From contig CAIMFH010000185.1 in the NCBI GenBank assembly GCA_903840265.1, positions 1-64,000 on the forward strand: a stretch of 64,000 nucleotides of DNA. Reading direction: 5' to 3'. The notes under the pieces were generated by a model that worked only from the letters and a program-made list of their open reading frames with translations, ran no database searches and had not been told where the DNA came from. This DNA comes from an uncultured Schlesneria sp. (GTDB lineage: Bacteria; Planctomycetota; Planctomycetia; Planctomycetales; Planctomycetaceae). The position numbers and the translations under genes were made by a program. Positions within the stretch are counted from its first letter, which is position 1, and every line of letters begins with the position of its first letter. Shown piece by piece: positions 17,822 through 24,797 of this stretch.

Positions 17822-18757
17822 ATGAAGGATCGGGAACCAACTGTGACGTGGCTGCGAACAAAAACTCGACTGCGATTGCCGATCACGCTCAGCGTGGTGC
17901 TGATGGCTCTCAACGTGTCGCTGATGATTTGCTGGATCGTGCTGTTGGCTCGGCAGACGGGTTGGGGTGCGCTGATCGTCGGCGTGATCGTCTTCGCAGT
18001 CATCCTGCTGGGCCTGTCGTTCTATCTGGTGCTGATTATTAAAGAAGTACGGCTGAACCAGCGGCAGGCGAACTTTGTCGACAGCGTGACTCACGAACTG
18101 AAATCGCCGATTGCCTCTCTAAAGCTGTATCTGGAAACGCTGGTGATGCGGTCGGTCACCGACGAGCAACGCAACCGGTTCTATCATGTGATGGGAGAAG
18201 AGCTGGACCGGCTGGACCACTTGATCTCGCAACTGCTGGAAGTCGGTCGGCTGGATGCGATTGGCGAACAATCCGAACCCGAAGACATCCACCTGGAAGC
18301 GATGTTGCACAAATGTGGTGCCGCCGCGTGTGCTCACCATAAGCGAGAAGAGCAAACGACGATCACCTATGATGTGCAACCGGCGGTGATTCATGCGCGA
18401 CCGCTCGTGGTGGAGACGGTGTTTCGCAACCTGATGGATAATGCCATCAAGTATGCGGGAGATCCGCCCGCTGTCGAAGTCCAAGTTCGCGTGACAGATC
18501 GAGGTCGCGTGGCGACGCGGATCAGCGATAATGGGCATGGCGTACCTCCGGAACTGCGGAAACGGATCTTTGGGATGTTTTATCGAGCCGGTAGCGAGCT
18601 GACTCGACGGCAAAAGGGAACAGGTTTGGGTCTGTATATTGTGAACACGCTGGTTCGGCAGATGCAGGGACGTGTTAGCGTCCATGGCCGCACGAACCAG
18701 ACCGGTAGCGTGTTTGAAGTCGATTTGCCGGGAAGAAAGGGAAATGGCGAACTGTGA
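17822..18757 (+). CDS. Sensor histidine kinase (first two-component pair)
   Basis: 311 residues. There are two membrane helices (about 20-43 and 48-73) with almost no extracytoplasmic loop, so it probably senses within the membrane or from the cytoplasm. The DHp domain has FVDSVTHELKSPIASLK with phospho-acceptor His91. The ATPase domain follows with N box NLMDNAIKYA, G1 box DNGHGVP, F box FGMFYR and G2 box GTGLGLYIV. All catalytic elements are intact. The stop codon overlaps the GTG of the next gene (GTGA), so kinase and regulator are translationally coupled. The signal is unknown. Confidence 0.92.
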   Translation: MKDREPTVTWLRTKTRLRLPITLSVVLMALNVSLMICWIVLLARQTGWGALIVGVIVFAVILLGLSFYLVLIIKEVRLNQRQANFVDSVTHELKSPIASLKLYLETLVMRSVTDEQRNRFYHVMGEELDRLDHLISQLLEVGRLDAIGEQSEPEDIHLEAMLHKCGAAACAHHKREEQTTITYDVQPAVIHARPLVVETVFRNLMDNAIKYAGDPPAVEVQVRVTDRGRVATRISDNGHGVPPELRKRIFGMFYRAGSELTRRQKGTGLGLYIVNTLVRQMQGRVSVHGRTNQTGSVFEVDLPGRKGNGEL

Positions 18758-19536
18758 TCGGAAAAATTCCGGCCCCCACGGCCAACGCCAGCACCATGCG
18801 AATTTTGATTGTTGAGGACGAAGAAGCACTGGCCCAAGGGCTGAAGTTCAACTTTGAACAGGAAGGGTACGCAGTCTTATTGGCGGGGGACGGCCCCACG
18901 GCCCTGAAGCTGTTTGACGATGTGAACGCCCCTGTGGATCTATTGATCCTGGATCTGATGCTGCCCGGTATGAGCGGCTATGAAATCTGCACCGTAGTTC
19001 GCTCGAAGAACAAGACGGTGCCGATTCTGGTGCTCAGCGCCCGAACGCTGAGCGAGGACCGGATGCATGCATTCGATTGCGGGACAGATCAATACATCAC
19101 CAAGCCATTCGATCTGCCCGAGTTACTAAATCGCGTCCGCAATCTCCTCGAGCGCCACAAAACTTTGCTGACCGCCTCGAAAGTGGCGAGTGCCGAACCG
19201 ACGCCGCCACAGTACGAATTCACCCATTTCCGAGTTGAGCTGCAATCGTTTGAAGTCATCGTCGGCAACAAGCGACACAGTTTGACGACTCAGGAAATGC
19301 AGTTGCTGAAGTACTTCATCGAACATGAAGGGGAAGTGCTGTCGCGCTATCGCATTCTGGATGAAGTCTGGGACGAACACGTCGATGTGACGACACGAAC
19401 CATCGACAACTTCGTGTTGCGACTACGAAAGCTGATCGAGCCGGACCCGGCGCGGCCGCAGTACATCTTGTCGGTGCGTGGGACAGGGTATCGGTTTGTC
19501 AGTGGACGGAGTGAGGTCGCCGGTTCGAAGCCCTGA
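18754..19536 (+). CDS. OmpR/PhoB-family response regulator (first pair)
   Basis: 260 residues from the overlapping GTG, or 246 from ATG 18796, whose MRILIVEDEEAL is the canonical receiver start. The receiver has acidic pocket EDE, phospho-acceptor Asp67 (numbering from the GTG) in LLILDLMLPGMSGYE, and Lys in YITKPFDLPEL. The winged-helix DNA-binding domain is complete: LTTQEMQLLKYFIEHEGEVL, RTIDNFVLRLRKLIEPDP and VRGTGYRFV. It is the partner of the kinase directly upstream. The GTGA overlap favours the longer form; the ATG has no Shine-Dalgarno. Confidence 0.92.
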   Translation: MIGKIPAPTANASTMRILIVEDEEALAQGLKFNFEQEGYAVLLAGDGPTALKLFDDVNAPVDLLILDLMLPGMSGYEICTVVRSKNKTVPILVLSARTLSEDRMHAFDCGTDQYITKPFDLPELLNRVRNLLERHKTLLTASKVASAEPTPPQYEFTHFRVELQSFEVIVGNKRHSLTTQEMQLLKYFIEHEGEVLSRYRILDEVWDEHVDVTTRTIDNFVLRLRKLIEPDPARPQYILSVRGTGYRFVSGRSEVAGSKP

Positions 19537-19576
19537 GCGCCGCCTGCAGATTGTGGGCTCGGATTTGTGGTGTATG

Positions 19577-19617
19577 TTTTTCAACGCAAAGTCGCCAGGG
19601 CACAAAGACGCGAAGGA
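19577..19617. repeat. Left arm of AACGCAAAG-family inverted repeat
   Basis: Reads TTTTCAACGCAAAGTCGCC and on through CACAAAGACGCGAAGG. It is an imperfect reverse complement of 20329-20370, with the gene at 19662-20243 lying between the arms. The same motif family forms a compact perfect palindrome at 41694-41787. Confidence 0.7.
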
Positions 19618-19661
19618 AAATGTTTGCTGAATTGTGATCTCCCAATTTCTCGAGGTAGACA

Positions 19662-20243
19662 ATGGCTGCACGGTTGATGTTGCGAATGCATCTTGAGGAA
19701 GCGTGGAGGCGAACAATTGCTCAGGAATACGCCGGTCAGCTAATCAATTCGGAAAAGGGATTGCAGGTCTTCTTCTGCAAACATCTGCTTGATTGTTTTA
19801 AGAGCGATAAAGTTTCTCGCAGGCTCTTCATCGAACCTCGCGTAAGCATGCCAGGATCTGACGACCCAAAGTATGCGAGGCACCCTGATATCGTCATATG
19901 TCACACTCGGAAGATTATTGGAATTGTCGAGATCAAGTATCTGCCACGTACGCGGGCCAAGTTTAAGAAGGACCTTCTCACTTTGGACTGGCTACTCGAA
20001 GGGCAGGTAGACGTAGCCCTTTCCAACGATCGTTACCGTGGCCCGCGAGCTGTTCACAAGGGATATTCGCTCGCAGGCGATGCGGTTTATTGCTGGGCAG
20101 GCGTTCATTGCGAACCTGAGACAAAGGTTGCCTTACCCGATGCCCGCGCAATCAATGATCGCGTTTTCGTACTGCATGCGATCACGTCACGCGAGGCGGT
20201 TCCAATTGTTCGCGTTGCCGGGAACACAGGGCTATCAGAGTAA
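19662..20243 (+). CDS. Uncharacterised protein with a PD-(D/E)XK nuclease-like motif
   Basis: 193 residues, soluble. Residues 75-92 read PDIVICHTRKIIGIVEIK. A Pro-Asp pair, a short hairpin and then E-x-K is the core of the PD-(D/E)XK nuclease fold, and the helix with Glu31 (NSEKGLQVFFCKHLLD) could supply the further acidic residue. The second half (LDWLLEGQVDVALS, YCWAGVHCEPETKVALPDA) is not recognised. Codon use looks more A/T-rich at third positions than in its neighbours. It sits between two two-component systems and is enclosed by inverted repeats, which suggests a separate history. It could be a restriction-like or DNA-repair enzyme, or a non-catalytic relative of the fold. Confidence 0.65.
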   Translation: MAARLMLRMHLEEAWRRTIAQEYAGQLINSEKGLQVFFCKHLLDCFKSDKVSRRLFIEPRVSMPGSDDPKYARHPDIVICHTRKIIGIVEIKYLPRTRAKFKKDLLTLDWLLEGQVDVALSNDRYRGPRAVHKGYSLAGDAVYCWAGVHCEPETKVALPDARAINDRVFVLHAITSREAVPIVRVAGNTGLSE

Positions 20244-20287
20244 TTCGATAATTCGTCTGCTGATGTGAGTGTTGGTCATGCCTTTTG

Positions 20288-20370
20288 AGCGAGAAGATGC
20301 CAAGGAAAACGGGAGTGCATTGATTTGCTCCTCTTTGCGTCTCCGCGCCTTTGCGACTTTGCGTTGAAAA
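20288..20370. repeat. Right arm of AACGCAAAG-family inverted repeat
   Basis: CTCTTTGCGTCTCCGCGCC followed by TTTGCGACTTTGCGTTGAAAA (20331-20370) is the reverse complement, with mismatches, of 19577-19617. Immediately before it, AGAAGATGCCAAGGAAAA (20291-20308) resembles the same arm in the opposite direction, so this side may itself be a decayed palindrome. Confidence 0.65.
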
Positions 20371-20395
20371 CGTCACCGACGCAGAACAAAGAATG

Positions 20396-20435
20396 ACGCA
20401 GGCCCGGCACTCACCGTTGAGCACCGGGCCTGCGT
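20396..20435. terminator. GC-rich hairpin, terminator-like
   Basis: ACGCAGGCCCGG (20396-20407) pairs perfectly with CCGGGCCTGCGT (20424-20435), a 12-bp stem with a 16-base loop. Outside it, GAACAAAG-like and GTTTCGTTC sequences extend the symmetry. GTTTC follows, only a weak T-run. It could end transcripts from either side of the PD-(D/E)XK gene region. Confidence 0.55.
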
Positions 20436-20968
20436 GTTTCGTTCTCGTTCGGAGCATTGAAGAATCTCGAACGAGGGGTGGCCGTCCGTACGGCAGCCCG
20501 TCGACGCCGTTAGGCTTCGCCACCTCGCTGGCGTTTACTGTCTGGATTCACGCGATCACCGTCCTTTCGTGCTAGAGTTCCCTGCTTCTACCGGACAGCC
20601 AGTGCCGGTTGCTTCGCAAGCTTTCCTAGTTCGCCGCGTACGTTCCCGCGGCACACATCGAAATCATTTCCAAATTTCCAGATCGAGACAAGAGAAATCT
20701 TCGCGTTCCGCCAACTTTTGGCAGATTCCTTTCGGCAAGTTTAGGCTGCTGGTCACTGATGCCGACCTCTTTTCGTGAATCGTTATGCCATTCACGATTG
20801 ATTTGAGGGCTTTAACACTTACATGTCCGTAAAGACAGCATTGAGTGCCTGTTGATTCCAGATAACATTCGTAATGTTACGCCTGAGGGGATACAAATGT
20901 GGTCACCCCTTCTGAGATGACACGGTGTCCATCGGGCTAGTTTCACAATCCTGTTCAAGGTGTGGGCA
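20436..20968. other. Intergenic region upstream of second response regulator
   Basis: About 530 bp with no convincing gene on either strand. It contains one clear small hairpin, TCGTGAAT/ATTCACGA at 20773-20797 with a nine-base loop. The last 200 bp are A/T-rich and presumably carry the promoter of the response regulator at 20969. Confidence 0.45.
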
Positions 20969-21658
20969 ATGCGAATTCTCGTGATTGAGGATGATCCATC
21001 GATCGGTCGGGCTTTGCTGCAAGGCTTCACGGAAGCGGGACATTCCTGCGACTGGGTACAGGATGGAGCAGCAGGAACTGAATCGGCGAAGTCTCAGCAG
21101 GCCGATGCCATTATTCTGGATTTGATGCTGCCGAAGCGAAGTGGCCAGGAAGTCTTGCGAGACATCCGCAGCATGGGCGTGCTCTGTCCTGTGATCCTGC
21201 TGACCGCAGTCAGTTCGGTGGACGAACGAGTGATGGCACTCAACGCCGGGGCCGACGACTATGTCTGCAAGCCGTTTGAGTTCGCCGAGTTACTCGCCCG
21301 TGTGAATGCAGTCGTTCGCCGGACCAGCGTGCGTCCCAGCCCGGTACTTTCGGTGGGCGATTTGACGCTGGACCTGACGACGCGACGAGTTTCACGTTCG
21401 GGACGCGATATCGATCTGACTCCGATTGAATTCAGCATGCTGGAATTGCTGCTGCGATTCGCGGGACAGGTAGTCACACGCAAGATGTTGTGCGAACACG
21501 TCTGGGGCTTTAACTGGGACGGCACAACGAACGTCATTGAGGTCCATGTGAATCGCCTGCGCGGCAAGCTGGACAAAGGTCGCACAGAATCGATCATCAA
21601 GACGGTGCGCGGTCGAGGCTACGCCATCGCTGGCGAGGAAACGGCAGACGTCGTCTGA
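20969..21658 (+). CDS. OmpR-family response regulator (second pair)
   Basis: 229 residues from ATG 20969; the frame also has a GTG three codons upstream. The receiver starts MRILVIEDDPSIGRALL, with phospho-acceptor Asp51 in IILDLMLPKRSGQE, Thr in LLTAVSSVDE and Lys in DDYVCKPFEFAELL. The winged helix follows: LTPIEFSMLELLLRFAGQVV, HVWGFNWDGTTNVIEVHVNR and VRGRGYAIAGEE. It resembles CopR/QseB-type regulators of metal or envelope stress. The histidine kinase lies 272 bp downstream on the same strand; the gap holds a palindromic repeat, an unusually wide spacing for a pair of this kind. Confidence 0.92.
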   Translation: MRILVIEDDPSIGRALLQGFTEAGHSCDWVQDGAAGTESAKSQQADAIILDLMLPKRSGQEVLRDIRSMGVLCPVILLTAVSSVDERVMALNAGADDYVCKPFEFAELLARVNAVVRRTSVRPSPVLSVGDLTLDLTTRRVSRSGRDIDLTPIEFSMLELLLRFAGQVVTRKMLCEHVWGFNWDGTTNVIEVHVNRLRGKLDKGRTESIIKTVRGRGYAIAGEETADVV

Positions 21659-21673
21659 TTCGGCGGGGGGGGT

Positions 21674-21756
21674 GTGGCACGCCATGAGTCTTCGAAGGGC
21701 GTGGGATTTCGACTTTATTCATGACCACGCCCTTCGCAAAACTCAGAGCGTGCCAC
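21674..21756. repeat. Palindromic repeat, GTGGCACGCC family, copy 1
   Basis: 83 bp. GTGGCACGCC at the left end pairs with GCGTGCCAC at the right, and inside GAAGGGCGTGG pairs with CCACGCCCTTC. The other copy, at 55178-55261, is nearly identical in the arms and differs in the loop. Located between a response regulator gene and its histidine kinase gene. Confidence 0.85.
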
Positions 21757-21930
21757 TCAAATTGAAAAAGCAATTGCCTTGGCGGGATTTGGGCCGCTGG
21801 TCTACGGAATTCTGTCGCATCCGCGTATGATCCCGATGTCAGGGGCCTTCGTGCCCGACGGGGGTTGGCTGCCTAGCCTCAGGCAGCCCTCGCGGATGAT
21901 CGAACTTTGTCTTGTGGTTGTTACTGAGTT

Positions 21931-23400
21931 ATGTCGCACAATGGACTGATGCGGTTCGCCATCAAGATGCGGACACTACGTGTCCGGTTGACCGTTTGGA
22001 ACACTGTCGTCGTCCTGTTGACGGTGTTGATTGCGCTCTTTGCCGTTCGTGAAGGTCTGCGCTTTTATCTGTTGCTGGAAACAGACGAAGTCCTGGAAGC
22101 GGAAGCGAACGAACTGCTGCTGGCGGTCGAAGAGTTCTACCATACCGACCAGTCGCAGATCATCGCGGAAATGAAACGCAAAGCGGAAGCCCACCGCAAA
22201 AGCGACTGGTACATTCGCTGGGTCGATAAGACGCACGAGCACGATTTATGGCACAGCGGCAATGTCCCGGCGGAGCCGCAAACTCGTTTTCTGGGATCGT
22301 ATAGCGGTCATAATGTCTGGGGTTCGGCCAGCCACCGGTCGATCGAGGTCGAACTCAATAAGCCCGGGCTTCCTCGACAATACATTCTGGTCGGAACTCC
22401 GATTGCATTCGTCGACGATGACGTCAATCGACTGACGCGCATCCTGGCACCGGTCGGGTTGGCAATTTTCCTGCTGGCTCCACTAGGTGGTTTACTGCTG
22501 GCCGAGCGGGCAATCGAACCTCTGCAAGAAATCATTCATACCACCGAGCGTCTGCGACCAAGCCACTTGAACGAGCGGCTTGTCGTTCGTGGTGTCGGCG
22601 ATGAACTGGATCAACTGGCTACCAAGATCAACACGTTCCTGGATGTCATCGCGACGCATCTGCAGAAGAACCGGGAATTCGTCGCAAATGCCGCTCACGA
22701 ACTGCGGTCACCGCTGACGGCGATTCAAAGTCTGGTCGAAGTGACGCTCGATAAGCCTCGCGAAACTGCGGAATACGAAGAGCTCTTGTTTCAGATCAAT
22801 GACGAATGCCGCCATCTGGCTCAGGTGGTCAACCAGTTGCTGCAGTTGACTCAAAGCGAAGCGCTGGCGGCAGAGACTCGGCAGGAACTGGTCAGCCTTG
22901 ATGAAATGGCGAATAAAGCGATGGAGATGTTTGAACCCGTCGCCGAAGAGCGACAGGTCAAGCTGAGTTCCTCTCTGACAGACGTTCAGATTTCAGGCAA
23001 TCCACGCGAAATCCGCCAACTGATGACAAACCTGGTGGACAACGCGATCAAGTTCACTCCCGCGGGCGGTACGGTGCATATCGGTTTGAAACGCCATGAC
23101 GACAAGATGGTTTGCCTAACGGTGCGGGACACGGGGATCGGAATTCCCGAGGCCGATCTCAGTCGCGTTTTTGATCGCTTCTTTCAAGTCGATAAATCGC
23201 GGCAACGTGGGATCGAGACGCGAGGAAACGGACTCGGTCTGGCCATTTGTCAGGCGATCGTGCATGCCCATCATGGGACGATCACGGTGGGCAGTAAGCT
23301 GGATGTCGGGACGACGTTCACGGTGATGCTGCCGATGGCGCGCAGTCCGGCAGTGGTCCCCGATATTGGCAGCCGTCACAAATCGCCAGTCGATCTTTGA
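21931..23400 (+). CDS. Sensor histidine kinase with periplasmic domain (second pair)
   Basis: 489 residues. TM1 lies at about 24-46, then a sensor domain of about 120 residues, and TM2 at about 171-191. HAMP-like sequence follows (AIEPLQEIIHTTERLRPSHL). The DHp has FVANAAHELRSPLTAIQSLV with His256. The ATPase domain has NLVDNAIKFTPAGG, DTGIGIPEADLSRVFDRFFQ and GNGLGLAICQAIVHAHHGTI. This is the layout of CusS/QseC-type kinases that partner OmpR-type regulators, matching the gene upstream. All catalytic boxes are intact. The sensor domain is not recognised. ATG 21931 is used; ATG 21949 and 21967 are possible. Confidence 0.92.
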   Translation: MSHNGLMRFAIKMRTLRVRLTVWNTVVVLLTVLIALFAVREGLRFYLLLETDEVLEAEANELLLAVEEFYHTDQSQIIAEMKRKAEAHRKSDWYIRWVDKTHEHDLWHSGNVPAEPQTRFLGSYSGHNVWGSASHRSIEVELNKPGLPRQYILVGTPIAFVDDDVNRLTRILAPVGLAIFLLAPLGGLLLAERAIEPLQEIIHTTERLRPSHLNERLVVRGVGDELDQLATKINTFLDVIATHLQKNREFVANAAHELRSPLTAIQSLVEVTLDKPRETAEYEELLFQINDECRHLAQVVNQLLQLTQSEALAAETRQELVSLDEMANKAMEMFEPVAEERQVKLSSSLTDVQISGNPREIRQLMTNLVDNAIKFTPAGGTVHIGLKRHDDKMVCLTVRDTGIGIPEADLSRVFDRFFQVDKSRQRGIETRGNGLGLAICQAIVHAHHGTITVGSKLDVGTTFTVMLPMARSPAVVPDIGSRHKSPVDL

Positions 23401-23410
23401 AGGTGCTGAC

Positions 23411-24499
23411 GTGACACCTGAATCATCGGCATCGATTCCGTTTGAGCATTGCGATGCGCCGGCAGCGACTCTGACCGTCGGCACGCGAGTCCTCCCGACG
23501 CATTACTGTCTGGCTCCGCTGGCTGGCTACACGCACCTTGCCTTTCGACGAGCGCTGCGCGAAGTCGGAGGTTTGGGGCTGGCCACGACTGATCTGGTGC
23601 ATGCCACTCAACTGGTCGGTGGGCATCGCCACTCGCTCGAACTGATTGAAACCCATCCCGAAGATCGACCGTTGTCCGTGCAGATCTTCAGTGGTCGAGA
23701 TGAGCACCTCATCAGTGCCGCGCGCTGGTTGCAGGATCGCGGCTACGAGGGGGTCGACATCAATATGGGCTGCCCAATGGCCAAGGTGAACGGGCAGGGG
23801 GGCGGGGCTCGTTTGTTGTGTGACGCGGATCATGCGAGTCGGCTGGTCGAGCAAGTTGTGAATGCGGTCAGCATCCCCGTCACGGTGAAGATGCGGCTGG
23901 GCTGGGATCGCGACACGATCGCCTCGCCGATGTTGGCACGTCGCTTCGAATCGGTGGGTGTGGCGGCGATTACCATTCATGGTCGAACGCGGCAGCAGGG
24001 GTTTCATGGTCAAGTCGACCTGGCGGGTATTCAAGCGACAGTGGAAGCGGTCGAGCGAATTCCGGTGATCGGCAACGGAGATGTGCGATCTGTCGAAGAC
24101 GCGTTGCACATGCGACGCGTGACGGGCTGTGCGGCGGTGGCGATCGGTCGCGGGGCGATGCTCGACCCGTGGTTGTTCCGCAAGATCGAAGACTACGAAG
24201 CAGGGCGGCCTGTGCGCGAGCCAACATCAGATGAGCAAGTCGACTTCCTGGCTCGGCATTTCCATCTGATGACCGAACAGCATGGCGATCGAAGTTGCTT
24301 CTTGTTCCGCAAGTTCGCAGCGTGGTACGGCGCGCGACTGGGAGTGCCCGAGGATTTAGAGCAGCGATTGCGGCTGTTCACCAGCCATGCCGAGTTCGAC
24401 GAGATCATCGCGGAAATCCGGCAACGGCACGGCGAACGGCGGACTTCGGTCGCCACAGCACTCGTGAAGGTTCCGAACGGCCCGGTCGAGCGCTGGTAA
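23411..24499 (+). CDS. dus: tRNA-dihydrouridine synthase
   Basis: 362 residues from GTG 23411, which has GAAGGTG eight or so bases upstream and lies 11 bp after the kinase stop; the open frame begins earlier, inside the kinase gene. FMN-binding TIM barrel: LAPLAGYTHLAFRRALREVG at the start, VDINMGCPMAKVNGQGGGARLL with the conserved Cys and Gly-rich loop, VTVKMRLGWD, ITIHGRTRQQGFHG with the His, and VIGNGDVRS for phosphate binding. The enzyme reduces uridine in the tRNA D-loop, using NADPH and FMN. It is probably cotranscribed with the kinase. Dus subfamily and target position cannot be read by eye. Confidence 0.93.
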   Translation: MTPESSASIPFEHCDAPAATLTVGTRVLPTHYCLAPLAGYTHLAFRRALREVGGLGLATTDLVHATQLVGGHRHSLELIETHPEDRPLSVQIFSGRDEHLISAARWLQDRGYEGVDINMGCPMAKVNGQGGGARLLCDADHASRLVEQVVNAVSIPVTVKMRLGWDRDTIASPMLARRFESVGVAAITIHGRTRQQGFHGQVDLAGIQATVEAVERIPVIGNGDVRSVEDALHMRRVTGCAAVAIGRGAMLDPWLFRKIEDYEAGRPVREPTSDEQVDFLARHFHLMTEQHGDRSCFLFRKFAAWYGARLGVPEDLEQRLRLFTSHAEFDEIIAEIRQRHGERRTSVATALVKVPNGPVERW

Positions 24500-24546
24500 T
24501 CGGCTCTGTCGAAATCAGGCTGCGAGAGGACACGGAGGAGGAAGGG

Positions 24547-24628
24547 AACCACGGAATACACAAAAAACACGGAACAAACAAGAATTGAAGCCTTTCTCCA
24601 TTTCGTGTGTTCAGTGTATTCCGTGGTT
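24547..24628. repeat. Palindromic repeat, AACCACGGAATACAC family, copy 1
   Basis: The 15-base arm AACCACGGAATACAC (24547-24561) is an exact reverse complement of GTGTATTCCGTGGTT (24614-24628); ACACGGAA and TTTCGTGTGT add partial inner pairing. The same arms and spacing recur at 46439-46520. Located between dus and the MFS-spermidine synthase gene. Confidence 0.88.
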
Positions 24629-24797
24629 TAATTCTCCAGTTTCTCTCCGTGTCTCTGAGTTTCAAATCGCTTCTTTTCACAGCGATGTTGGGAAAGGTCT
24701 CTAAACGGTTAGTCCGATGCTTTGGCGGCTTCGTCGCACTGTCGTATGATTGGGTGGCCGCGATCACCTCTCTACTGTGACTTCGAGATCTCTGCTG

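Noticed and set aside
19577-20370. Complete insertion sequence with transposase
   Set aside because: The enclosed protein has a PD-(D/E)XK motif but no DDE, HUH or recombinase signature, and no target duplication can be seen by eye, so it is reported only as a repeat-flanked gene.
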